NCBI GenBank assembly: GCA_032718475.1
Contig: JAUCBJ010007559.1
Coordinates: 1-51,963 of the forward strand
Reading direction: 5' to 3'
DNA: 51,963 nt
Source: Nemertoderma westbladi
Taxonomy: Eukaryota; Xenacoelomorpha; Nemertodermatida; Nemertodermatidae
A model generated the notes under the pieces. That model saw only the letters and a list, made by a program, of their open reading frames with translations, was not told the origin of the DNA and did no database searches. Of this stretch, positions 31,684-42,900 are shown piece by piece. Position 1 is the stretch's first letter. Each line of letters begins with the position of its first letter. Both the position numbers and the translations under genes were made by a program.

Positions 31684-32090
31684 TTACTGTAGGACTATTG
31701 TACCTATTTTTACATTGCACATGGAGGTGAGAGTTAACTGCAGATTTAAAAGAATGTTGATTATCTGGGTTTTTAATTTCATTAGGCAGAGCACTCCATA
31801 ACTACATCTTTCCTGAACATTATTAACGTAACTCCACCAACCAGCACCTCTTTTCCTATTAGTATTATTCATTAAATTGCTGAACGAGGATACACAATAA
31901 AAGTTTGTGTCAATAAGACACTCATTCATGTTATCTTGCAACAGAGAAGCACATTCCACAGTGTCCAGCCAATGCTCAGTCAGGCTCAATATGTTGCAAT
32001 TAGCTAAAAGATCCTTAATGTATGCGATGTTAGAACATAGTCCTCTCGTATTAAATGTACAACATGTGAGTTAGTTGTTATCTCTGTAAG
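31684..32090 (-). pseudogene. LINE endonuclease-like fragment
   Basis: Minus strand reads CTFNTRGLCSN, then NCNILSLTEHWLD and later NRKRGAGWWSYVN. This is the layout of the N-terminal apurinic-type endonuclease of CR1/L2-like LINEs (the TE-W-L and R-GGG-YV motifs), here with GAGWW in place of the glycine run. The catalytic tail is absent. Together with the ORF1-like frame at 32.4-33.2 kb it forms one decayed LINE. Confidence 0.55.
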
Positions 32091-32679
32091 AGTTACAACT
32101 GCTGCCGCTGACCGCTTCGGTTTTCGTGTTAAATATAGTGCGGTTGGGCCGAGTGGGGTGTGGATTTGTTCTTGATTAATGTGAGCCTGGAAGGGTGTAT
32201 AGAGCTTGCTATCATTGCTTGCTTGTTAGGGCGCTGAGTGTCAGGTCTGTTGCAGGTATATGGTTTATTTGTCGCACTGAAGTTACATTCATTATGGCGC
32301 TGTTGATATAGTGCTTGGTCATGTAGTCTGCTACCTGGCTTGTACGTGACATTATTGGTTCAATTAGTATGGTTTGTTGGGTTATGTGTCAATTCCCGAC
32401 TAGTTATGCCTCCATTCCCGACTAGTTATGCCAGGGGGCCAGAAACCAGGTTTGATTACCTTATCCTTATCCGGTAAGTTTACAACTATATGGGCATTGC
32501 ATGAGTCAGTGCTCCTGTTTATTCGCATTGTGATCCGATAAACCTTAATATTCCTCAGTGCCAGGTAGTTAGTTATGTCACTTTCACCATTATTTCTATC
32601 AATCTCGTTGATGAAGATAGAAGCACGCTGGAAACATTGCGCCCCTTGAAGGGATGTAACTATCTTCTCAGATGAGGCA

Positions 32680-32687
32680 GTGGACAT
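32680..32687. repeat. Target-site duplication GTGGACAT, left
   Basis: Identical 8-mer at 33,028-33,035 flanks the MITE. Eight bases is the hAT-type length. Confidence 0.9.
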
Positions 32688-33027
32688 TAGGGTGGAGTGA
32701 AAAAATTTTTTTCTTTATTTTTAAGGGAAGCACTATTTTTCTGATGCCAAATCGGTCTAAACTAACTTTGCAAAAAAAAAATTTTGATTTCGAAAAATTC
32801 TAGGCGGGCCTCATGACACTTGAAAATTTAAAATTTTTGAGAAGGCAATGCCAGTTTTGAAAATCCCAGATATTTTGTATTTTTGATAAAAGTTAAGGAA
32901 GATGCAAATATTTATTGTCAAATAGGTTGGAAACAAACACTAAATGTGAAATTGTGAAATTGAAATCAGAAAAATAAATGTAGCTTCCCTTAAAAGTAAA
33001 GAAAAACATTTTTTTCACTCCACCCTA
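32688..33027. mobile_element. hAT-like MITE, 340 bp
   Basis: Starts TAGGGTGGAGTGAAAAAA and ends with its reverse complement (18-bp terminal inverted repeat). A perfect 8-bp duplication GTGGACAT flanks it. It has no coding capacity, so it would need a transposase supplied by another element. It interrupts the LINE ORF1-like frame. Confidence 0.9.
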
Positions 33028-33035
33028 GTGGACAT
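33028..33035. repeat. Target-site duplication GTGGACAT, right
   Basis: Right copy of the 8-bp duplication flanking the MITE. Confidence 0.9.
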
Positions 33036-33221
33036 AGGTCAGTATTTTGTTACAGTTACACTATAAAGTTTAGTAGACGACTGATAACTTAGTTTATATG
33101 GTTTAGAAAGAGGCGGGTGACGACTAGGAGCCCATTGTTGTTTAGCAGTAACTTGTGAAGTGATTGTGATTGCCTGTTTGCTATAGCCTGCGACCTCCTG
33201 TAACTTCTGGTCGATGTTCAT

Positions 33222-34150
33222 TGTGGAGTGCTTCGAACTGTTGATGGCAGAGCAGGAGTGGTTGCTACTATGGTTGTAGCCTGCTATCTCTAAAGATTCT
33301 ACTACCTACTACATTACGTACCGGTAGCTATTAATAACCAGTAGCTATTAACTATTAATATGGCTCCAAACGCCACCATAAATATAAGCTAACTTATTTA
33401 TAACATAATTTATGTCATTTTTACATTTATTTATTCAGCAACTAATTTAATTTGTTCAGTTTCTATCACTTATAATATCATTACATATACAATCATTTCG
33501 TAATGTTAAAATTTTGGAATAAAACTACATACATACTTGTTGCAAAGTACTTTACTGTACAGTGTTCTGATCCTCGTGGCTTTATTTTCACTCACTCACT
33601 AACGTTCGTTCGTGTAACAAAGCCACCTGGATCATCACGCTGTAAAATGCTAATTTACACACCAGTATGTAAATAGTTGTTACTGTACAGTTGAACATTT
33701 GGTAACATTACCTACTCCGTCTCCAAGGTTACCGAGTACTCCTATAAATAATGGGGTAGATTCCGATTGGAACAGATCGTGTTACAGTCAGTTGGACACA
33801 GAAGGTCGTTTACTTTCTCTTCCTGGTATTAAACAAAGGTTAGCGGTAATTTAGGCATTTAAGAACTACTTAATATTTTTATATTTTTAATATTAATATA
33901 TATTTATATTAGGCCATATATGGAGAGCAGGCATAGGGGAAGATAAGGGAGCTACTGTGCTACTAATACAACTAGAATTTAGAATTTTAATACCACAGTC
34001 CGAACTCGGACAGTGGAAATGAGATCCTTCCAGGCTTCCCGATTCTCCATAGTTGTCGCAATTTCGTTTCTCTCAAGTTCAGATTAGGTATGACCTCGTC
34101 TTTACTTGCCCATTACTGAATTTTAATTTCCGTTCACGCATAGTGGTTGA
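33222..34150. other. No gene recognised
   Basis: Contains an imperfect inverted repeat (GATCCTCGTGGCTTTATTTT against AAAGCCACCTGGATC, 33,569-33,635). It also has a promoter-like stretch, CTATAAATAA near 33,742, followed 30-40 bases later by GTTACAGTCAG. No exon could be tied to it. Confidence 0.35.
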
Positions 34151-34159
34151 TACAGGTGG

Positions 34160-35494
34160 TACTACTACTACTACTACTAGGATCGGCATGCTGCATTGCA
34201 GCTGCATTTTTAAGAATGCTGTGCCGGCATGTTGACAAAATTGCGCCGCCACAACTCCCTATTACCCATGACATTTGCTAGATCATCCGCATCTTCAAGA
34301 CCAGTGTCCTTTAAGATGCGTCTCAAGAAAGTCATGGGCTGTCCACCATGCTTATTCACTCCATGAGGCTGCCAAAGTACAGGATTATGCACTGGCTGGT
34401 CCTCACGGCGAAAGCAATGTCCTGCAAAGCGGAGACGATTTTGTTCTAGTGTCAAGCTTGGGGGAACCAATGAGACACCTCCAATGTTATATAGTGTCTG
34501 GTTGGAGATGTGTGCATTGTACTTGACACAATGAACCCGGCGTAACATTCTTGTGAATGTGCCATCCAGAGATTTGGTGTCCTCAGCAGTTAGAGCCCAG
34601 CATGGACTACCATAGAGGAGTACTGGAACTACTGCTGCTCTAAATAATCGGACCTTAAGTTTCCGATTAATTCTCGGTGACTTCCAAATCCTGGAAAGCC
34701 TACTCAAGGCTGCCCATGCCTTTCCCTTACGTATTCGAAGGTCCTCACCTGACTTCCGGATCCATGATCCCAGGTAACAGAAGTCGTCCACATGCTCAAG
34801 CATACCATCCTTTGAGCTTATGCTCATCCGATCAGAGACTTGCTGAGAACTTTCAAAGTTAACTGTCAAAATGTTGGTCTTTCTGGAGTTAATAAAAAGA
34901 CCAACACTAGAAGCAGCATGTTCCAATGAGCTGAGGAGCCGTTGGGCTCCCTCTAGTGATTCTAAGAGTACTCCTAAGTTATCAGCAAAGTCTAGATCAG
35001 TTAGGTACTTGGCAGGATTTCCTCAACTTCTGGAGCCAGTAGGTGGAGTTATCATCACCCCATCATCATTATGATGATTTAAGGACATGCGTAGAACATA
35101 GTCAACCACAATTATGAACAAGAATGGTGCAAGTGTGTCTCCCTGGAGGACGCCCCTAACACTTCGAATGGTTCTGTGTCACCATCAACAGTAGACACAA
35201 ATGTTGTCGAACCATCGTATACTGATCTGATTGCTGCAATAATTTCATCAAGAATCCCATATAATGAAAGTATGCTGAACATAGGTGAGTGTGGGACTGA
35301 ATCAAAGGCCTTGAAGAAGTCAACAAAGATAACAGCCAGATGCCTGTCTTTCTTTTTTGATAACTATTCAATTATCCTTCTAAGTGCCAAAATGGGTTCC
35401 GTGGTCCCACGACCTTTACGGAACCCATTCTGATGTCCACGGAGCAGTCTCTCAATGGGATCCCTGATGCGATTTAATAGAATTCTATTGTATA
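34160..35494 (-). pseudogene. LINE, 3' half (reverse transcriptase)
   Basis: Minus-strand continuation of the LINE whose 5' half lies at 47,522-48,855. Reads the fingers and palm (FRKGRGTTEPILALRR, VDFFKAFDSVPHSPM), a frameshift near 35,150, DLDFADN (catalytic FADD changed to FADN), and then a complete C-terminal region (34,926-34,210) with VDDFCYLGSWI, FTRMLRRVHCVKYN and RRILKDTGLEDADD. The 3' end has a (TAG)n-type tail (ACTACTACTACTACTAG on the plus strand, 34,162-34,178), as in RTE-like LINEs. There are several stops, so it is inactive. Confidence 0.85.
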
Positions 35495-35499
35495 GCTTT
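35495..35499. repeat. Target-site duplication GCTTT, left
   Basis: Five bases before the LTR, repeated at 47,517-47,521. Five bases is usual for BEL/Pao insertion. Confidence 0.9.
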
Positions 35500-36751
35500 T
35501 GTTCGCGCTTTTGAAGACCTTTAGCAGTTTAACCTGCCAAAATTTATATGTCTTTTAGTTAATTAAAACACCTTTAGCATACGACAATCTTTTATGCTAA
35601 TACGCAAAACATTAGCCGAAGTCAGCCCATGCGCGATCATTCACCCGATGGATCTACACCCGGGAGGCTGAATTCGGATGCTTAAATTTTATTATTGCAG
35701 TGTAAGGTTGCAGTGTAAACTTACTGTATTATTCGATAGATCGTTAATAATTAATCTCTGACAGATATTATTGGCTTTCGGGAAATATTAACAGTTCCTT
35801 TAGGACGTGGCGCTTTATCTATTTAAACAGAACTAAGACTTATACTAAAACGCAACGATACTGCTTATGATTGAAGTATAAAGCGTATTCTTTAGGAAAT
35901 ACTTTGTTACCAATCACAATCATACACACTATTCTGCCGACCGTCAGTATATTTGATCACACATAAAGAGAGCAGCAATTGACTCACGTAGGGTCTGCTA
36001 AATAACATTGGATTCAATACACACCACATTAATATAAATCGCAATTGTTATGTATAGCCGGTCTCTCTAACCTGTAGTGTATCAAGAAAATTGGGAATTT
36101 GGGTGATTTATCCGTATTATCCAAAGAGCAATATTTCCATCAACAAATAGGTACAATTAATAACTGACGGTAAAATAACAGTACAAACAATATGATTAAT
36201 GCAGTTAAATTAAGTGAGTATGTTAATTAGTTAGTTATTGAGATTTGTTAAGTGAGGTAACAGTTTATACTTTCGATAATTCAAGCAGTTTTACTAGAGT
36301 TCTTCCCAAAAAGCCGGTGTTTCTGGCTTAGACAGCAATAACAACAAAGTATCAAGTAAAAGCAGTAAGACTGAACACTCTCCTTATGATCGGCTGAAAA
36401 GCTACACGTCGACAGGAAAAATCGCTCTGATTGGCTCAAGCCAAACAAAGAACTATGCGTCCAATGGATGTTTCCATGTCAGCAACCAGCTGTTAGATGT
36501 CGTAATATGAATCATCACGGCTAAGCTGTGAAAGGTAGTTGGTGCATTACAGGTTTTTTGCCTTACCATGTCCGCCAAAACACGTATATAGCAGAATGAC
36601 TTTTATGTCCGTTAAAACACCTGTAACGGTACCTTGCGGGCGAGGGGAATATATATACAGTTAGAGAACCTTTTTAGAGTATTCCAGCGCCTGGGGGGAA
36701 ACTGGATTGCGAAGCAAAAGGGGCCAGTTATATCCCACAGAAGCTTTTACA
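35500..36751 (-). repeat. BEL-B 3' LTR
   Basis: Starts TGTTCGCGCTTTTGAAGACC and ends CAGAAGCTTTTACA on the plus strand, with length and sequence as at 46,265-47,516. In sense orientation it carries a TATATATA box (36,649-36,657) and an AATAAA (near 35,688-35,693). Confidence 0.95.
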
Positions 36752-36762
36752 CCGCTCCCAGA
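36752..36762 (-). promoter_or_regulatory. Possible polypurine tract of BEL-B
   Basis: In sense the bases just before the 3' LTR read CTGGGAGCGG, a short purine-rich run at the position where plus-strand priming would start. It is short for a polypurine tract. Confidence 0.4.
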
Positions 36763-36829
36763 AAATGGGATTTGAGTCTATAAATATACAAAAATCACAG
36801 TTTCTAATATACGTAAATACTCTAAACAG

Positions 36830-38278
36830 TTAGTCTTTCTTGCGCGGACGGCGTTTACGCAGTTTTTTAAAGCTAGCAAGAGTCCTTTTCTCTTTGGGGC
36901 GAGCCACTTTACGAGGAGGGCTATAACTCCTGGGTGAAGGGTGCAATATGATTGCATCAGAAGGTATGGGATTGCGATCGGTGTATCCGCCGGTCGAAGT
37001 ACCGGGTTGATTGACATCAACGTCCGGGGAGAGGGGTCTAACGGCTTTGAGAGCTCGTTTCAAGACAGCCGCTCTTACGGGTCCTTTACGAGTGGTCTGA
37101 ACGAGGGCCGTGGGTGGACCATAGGCAGTTAGAAACTTCCTTGGTTTAATGGTTCTTTCCAACTCGCGTTCGCGGGCTCTGTACTCGTAAGGCTGTCGAT
37201 ATACTTCCTGTAACTCAGGGTGTGAGTTGACAAATAAGTCTCCATAGGCCGGATCTTGACGGATAAAGTTTATTAAGTTGTACGAATTGATGTCACTCGG
37301 ATTAATGCTCCTGAGAAATTTGCGTACATATTTGGTTGAAATACATTCTCCAACGCGCTTCAATAGTTCATAACTTGATATGCGTAATTTCTGTTCGACA
37401 GAAGCGAATAGATAAGGATGTAACGCATAAACTCCTTCGTAAGCGCGTCCGGGATAATAGCGATGGCGCGAATCACAATATAAATCAGTGTTCGCTTCCC
37501 AAGCTCTGATGTAACGTAGTGTGATCATTTCATCTACGCTTTCCAAATCGTGATTAAAAGGGCAATCGAAACTGGCATGTCCCTTTAGTTGACAATGGTG
37601 ACATTGAGTCATAAATTGAGGGCAAACCGCAAAAATGTGCAAATTATTAAATCTGCAATACGCGCAATAAATTTCCATCGCCGGTTGTTCGTGGAAATAG
37701 GAACAGCGGACGTTTGTGTCCATGGGCGTAACATGGTCTCTCGATGCGCATAACCGACAACGTTGCCGAGAAACATAGTTGGCATGGCGATAATCGTACG
37801 CAGTGAGACACTGTGGACTTTGATACCATTCTAGGATGTAATCGTTGTCGCTGTTCCGAGCGCGATAGGCTGAATCTCCTCAGATTCTAGACATATTGGT
37901 TCGTCTTCCCAGTCTGTTACGAATAGAATTTTCGTGATCTATTCTCGGTTTATCGTTACGACGCCGCTGGGTATGATATTTAAATAGAACCATTTCCCCT
38001 TCGGTGTCTACATCGTCCGTATCATGTAAATCGATAGGATGGCCGGTAGTTAAGAAGTCCATGTACGTACCATTACGATTCGTATAGCGAGCGGTGAATT
38101 TTCCATAGTCCGCTTCGCGCGTAAGTTGTTCCTGGGACATCGGCGGTTCGATATAACGACCATCGTCCTCAGTAATAGTCGGATCGGCTTCACCGCGTAT
38201 CAAGCTATCCACAAACGCTTGTAAAGGTAGAGTATATCGCTCTCTAATACCAAGGTCATCTTCTATCAATTCCGTCAT
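36830..38278 (-). pseudogene. BEL-B ORF3: zinc-knuckle protein with basic tail
   Basis: A ~482-codon frame with a single TGA (37,880-37,882), in the same position as ORF3 of BEL-A: after pol, before the 3' LTR. The first 132 codons are acidic. After the TGA come metal-binding Cys/His clusters: CRLC with nearby His, CAYCRFNNLHIFAVC, and CHHCQLKGHASFDC. A helical domain follows (YEGVYALHPYLFASVEQKL), which lines up with YAGVMNTQRYLDRW in BEL-A. The end is strongly basic (KKLRKRRPRKKD). No exonuclease-like region and no membrane segment is visible. A nucleic-acid-binding role is inferred. The TGA is most simply an Arg CGA mutated at CpG. Confidence 0.75.
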
Positions 38279-39900
38279 ATCTGCTATCTGAGTTTGTTAA
38301 TATCAATATAAGCTAATATTTTAGGCAAGCGGGCGTCGCTGCCTACTAGGCTTTTTGCCCCCGGACAGTGGGTTTCTCAGCGCCGATGTACCGCTGTCGC
38401 AGTGTTTACGCCAACATGTAGCAACAGCACGACAACGATAACCGGCACAAGTCCCACCACTGTCCGTCCCAAAGGCTTGAATCCACTTGAGGTTATCTCG
38501 GTAGAGTTAGGGCTATTTTACAATTGCGATTAGCTACTGTAAACACACTTTAGTAGTAACATTCACCTATAAACGCACAAATTCCATACAATCATTACTT
38601 ACTGCACACATGCATGCCATTTGTCCGTTAGTCAGTGTCTTCCAGAATGTCACGTTATTACTATGTATCCTTGGATACTAATAGCGCGCTATGTATACTC
38701 TTATGCTACGCAATGGGGCAAGCTTTTATTGGTCCTTTAACTTGTTTCTAATTCTAGCGTGGGTGTTGCCATGGTGACATTATGGAAAACTAGCGGTAGA
38801 ATTAGGGCAATCCTCAGGCATACAGATCTGGGATGTTATTTAATAGTAATTCTTTAATTGTCAATATCCTCTTTATGCATGATTTTATAAATTTTATCGG
38901 CTATTGACTATATGTTGGAGATTCTCACACTCTAGTACACTCAATATGAATCTCCGCTCCCATGATCTATTAATTACTGGAATTTTGGGAATGTTATAAA
39001 TTGTACAAAATGACAATTTATGAAATTCATTTGAATATGAATTTAAATTTATTCCCGTGAATTTTATTATTTGATATTAAATTGACATAAATTTTATTCC
39101 AGAGCATATCTGGGGACTTAGGATCCTTAATTCTATAAAATAGTCCTTCTAAGAATATCGGTAAATACTGCGATATCTTAATTGACTAGAAATTTTAAAG
39201 GATCGGGATTTTACAGATTTTAACAAAATATTAAATTAATATTTAGGATGGGCACCGATTTATTCCAGAACTTGTCGGGGGACGTTAACCACTGATTCTA
39301 GAATTTGTCTTTCAAGTATATCGGTGGGTGCCACGATATCTTAATCGACTAGAATTACAGATGGTCAAAAGTTTAACAGATTTATTTGCAATTTACGCTA
39401 CTGTTAGAGGGACATCACGCTACTATATGTATTATTTGTTATAAGGTAGAAGAGCAATATCGCACGAAGCAATGTCAGTGTGAAGAGGCAAGTCGTTTCC
39501 AAGGTCTACCCAGAGCTTGGTTTAGCCGAGACACGAGGATCTGAACTTTGCATTCCTAATACTCTGCCTACCAATAATACTTAAATATAGTAGTGGCTTT
39601 ATTGTACTTTAAGAAGTACTGACATGTCATCTTACTATAGTCTCGCATTTATAATATAATACGGACAGTAAGGAAAGAGAAAAATAATTATTTCTTGCCG
39701 TCGCACTAAATATATTGTAAGTAATTAAATACGTAATAAACACTAATATATTGCACTAATTTACTAAATATTCTAAAATAACATTCTACTAAATAAAATT
39801 AAAGAAAACGATTATAATAAAATTACATAATAATACATACATAAATATAAAATAAAAACAAATATAAAATGATATAGTCACACGCCCACTCCACATGCTA
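38279..39900. other. BEL-B spacer between pol remnant and ORF3
   Basis: AT-rich, without a frame. A direct repeat-like pair (GATATCTTAATTGACTAGAA and GATATCTTAATCGACTAGAA at 39,173 and 39,333) lies within ~160-bp related blocks. A tRNA-like stretch (39,510-39,580) did not fold convincingly. Confidence 0.5.
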
Positions 39901-42900
39901 TCACGTTATGGAGTCCCTAGATATTTGCCGGATTAGGGAAGTAGTCGTAGGAAGAGTATCTTGCCTTCCATAGTTTTCGGACAGTTTTCGGTCTCTTTCC
40001 AGTAAACATAAACGACTAGCTGGGCGATTGAGTTGTTGTGTTACTTTCTCCGCTCCCTTGGCCTGTCTAATTTCTGCCGTGGTAAGATGAGGAGGCCATT
40101 CTTCTTCTTCTTTACTTAAGGAGTCGGATCCACCTAACCAGCCTGGAGTATCTATCAGTTCTTGAGGAGTTGCTCCTCTGGAAGCGATGTCGGCTGGATT
40201 AATCGTCCCAAGGCAATGTCTCCATTGATCTACATTGGAGTTAATATCGTCATTATCTGAGGAGTATGGTGTTCCCTCAGTTGGGTCGTCCACATCACTG
40301 CTCTCCACTTCCCCCTTTACTTGGTATACCTGTTGTTGAGGTAATCTCTCTTTGAGAGTTCTACGGGAAGGGCCAGTGAAGTACCAACCTACTCTAGTTC
40401 TTACCGCATAGGTTTGTAGTGGCTGTGGTTGAGCAGGCCGTTTCTCTAATGGCTCGAGCGCCTCATGCGCGTTTTGGCCGATGAGTATTTGCACTCCAGG
40501 ATAATCGGTTTGGAATCGAGGTATCTCAAGATGTTGGATGCACTCGTCCTCGTCCCAGTTATAAGGTTCTGCTTGAGTAGTAGCAAAGTTCTTTATAACC
40601 ATCATTTTTACTGACCTTATACTTTGTGTTCCTAACTTATCCTGGGGGGTGGACAACACACCTACATAGTAATCTGCCGTTAGGGTAGATTTCCAAACCT
40701 GCATAATTCCTGACATATTCAATTTAGTCCGGAACTTGGGTTGTCCAGCAAAGATATCTTCGGCTAGTTCTTGATCGATGAATGTTCCTGTACTGCCGGA
40801 GTCAAGTAGGGCGTTCACTATGTAACTCTTGTTGGGACCATGAACTCGAACTTGCACTACAGGAAATTCTCTTATTCCTATGTTGGAAGTTGGAACTTTC
40901 CAAGATGGTTGTTTGTCAAAAGTAGTTGGAGTAAACTCGTCAGTGTCCTTTTCATCCGTAAGTGCTCGATACACTGTGGTATTTATTAGATAACAGGATT
41001 CGTTGGCATCGGAGAATTCGTCTGTATAGAATCCTTCCCACTCAGAACTTTGGTCAGTGTCGTTCACATCACTGAATTGGACATGTAGTTCGGGCTCACT
41101 TACCTGACTCGGGTGGTCTCGATCGAACTCACTGTGTAACAAGATGTGATGTTTCGCGCCACACTTTGCACACTTTACGTCGGAGTAACAGGTTCGCCGT
41201 TGGTGTCCTGATCTGAGGCAATTATAGCATAACCGCTTATTCCACAGGACTGTACGTCTGTCTACAGGGGATTTCTTTAGAAATTCAGCACACGCACTCA
41301 AACGGTGGGGCCCGTCGCACAGCGCACATTTTGGTTTGATGTTACTCACCTTAACTTGGTTAACGTTATGCACTCTCGTTCTTTCTTCGGGCTTTCTTCC
41401 GTGAATTCTCTTAGGAGACGTAGGAGGAGTTGTTGTTACCTGTTCTCTCCTGTCACTGGTTCGAGACTTGTATTTACTTACGTCTTTATAGGTCTTGTTG
41501 TCATAGTAAGATTTTGCTGTGTCTTTCCCGCTGTCCTCTTCTTGAGAAGCTTGGCTCTCGCCGTCGTCAGTATAACACACTGGTATTATCCTTCTCCTAG
41601 AATCGGGTTTCTCACTTACCTTATTTTTCGATGTTTTCTCTCTGGACTGCCTTATGAGTTGTAATTTTACTTCACTATCTAAGAAAGACATGAGATCAGC
41701 CATGGTAGGACTTCGTCGTTGTTGTTCATTCATGTACAACACTTTCTTGTCCCAGCGTGTACATACTCCACCCTTTGGTAAAGTAGAGACTACGGCTCCA
41801 ATAACCATGGAACTCTGATATTCATGCGACTTACCTAACCAGTCCAATTGTCTACAGATCTCTTGAATTTCATCGGAAAACTCTATAATCTCGCTACTAA
41901 GGAAGTGTCGGGGGGCTACTAATTTTGCATACAAATACTTAGCTATGTTATCCTTGTTACCATACCTGATGTTTAATGTATCCCAAACTTGTCTTAATCC
42001 ATCTGGATGTCCAATAAACTTTAATGCCATTAACTTGGGAGGTCCTTCCAAGCACTTGATGAGGAATCTAAGTTTCTCTCCGTTAGATAGTACAGAGTTC
42101 TGTATGCTATCTTTGTAATATTCGTTGAAAGGTAACCATTTCATCTCATCTCCATTGAATTTGACGATCTCTCCCACTTTGACCGCTTGGCGGGCTTCTG
42201 TTCTAGCCATCTGACGCGTAAAGCTTTCTTGGGCCATCGTGTTATTTAATATCGAATTATCGGTATATAAATTTTTCGGATCATTATCAGGTCTATAGGG
42301 AATATCATTAATAACAGGTCTATAATCACCCTTAATAGGGTTTGCTATAGGAGTTTCAACTTCACTAGCAGTATAGATGCGTGTAGGCTCCACACCTTGC
42401 GCATGTAATACTTCAGACCTAACAGGTTGACACAATGTTACAGGGGGTATTGGTATGCCCTTTTGGATATTGACTAATTTGTTGCGTTCTAGCGCGATAC
42501 TTTGCTGCACTTCTTGCAACTCTGCTCTACCTTCCCTCACTGTTCCCTTAAGTTGGTGGACAGTCTCCTGCATCTGTCCTAGCAGGAGATTCATCCCCCG
42601 CCGTCCCTCTTCCACCCACTCAACCGCCGAAGCGGGAGTCGCCAACATAGTAGCGGGCTGACGCGGGACGACGGGAGACAAATTATTGATTTCTCTCTCT
42701 GCTATCTGGACAGGGGTATTTGCATGGACTGTTCCACCGGGTACAGGCAGTGTAGTGCTATGTAAAGGGAATTTAGAGTTAAGCTCTGGAAGTGTAGGGG
42801 TCTCTAGCACAGAAGTAACTTTGGGAACTACAGGCCTAATTATTTCAGGTTCATCGACTATAGTAGGGAGTCTTTTGACCTGGATAAATTGTTCTATGGG

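Larger units (their letters stand above)
32400..33221 (-). pseudogene. LINE ORF1-like frame split by a MITE
   Basis: Two minus-strand pieces, 33,221-33,039 and 32,687-32,400, belong to one protein. The first ends at a TGA (33,039-33,041). The second begins exactly at the target duplication of the MITE and reads through SIFINEIDRN and NAHIVVNLPDKD to PGFWPPGITSREW. A similar GxWP-G-xxRxW end is common in ORF1 proteins of CR1/L2-type LINEs. It lies upstream of the endonuclease fragment in the same orientation. I am fairly sure of the split, less so of the family. Confidence 0.5.

Noticed and set aside
39510-39580. tRNA-like stretch in the BEL-B spacer
   Set aside because: A box B-like GTTCAGATCC on the minus strand, but I could not form the stems of a cloverleaf.
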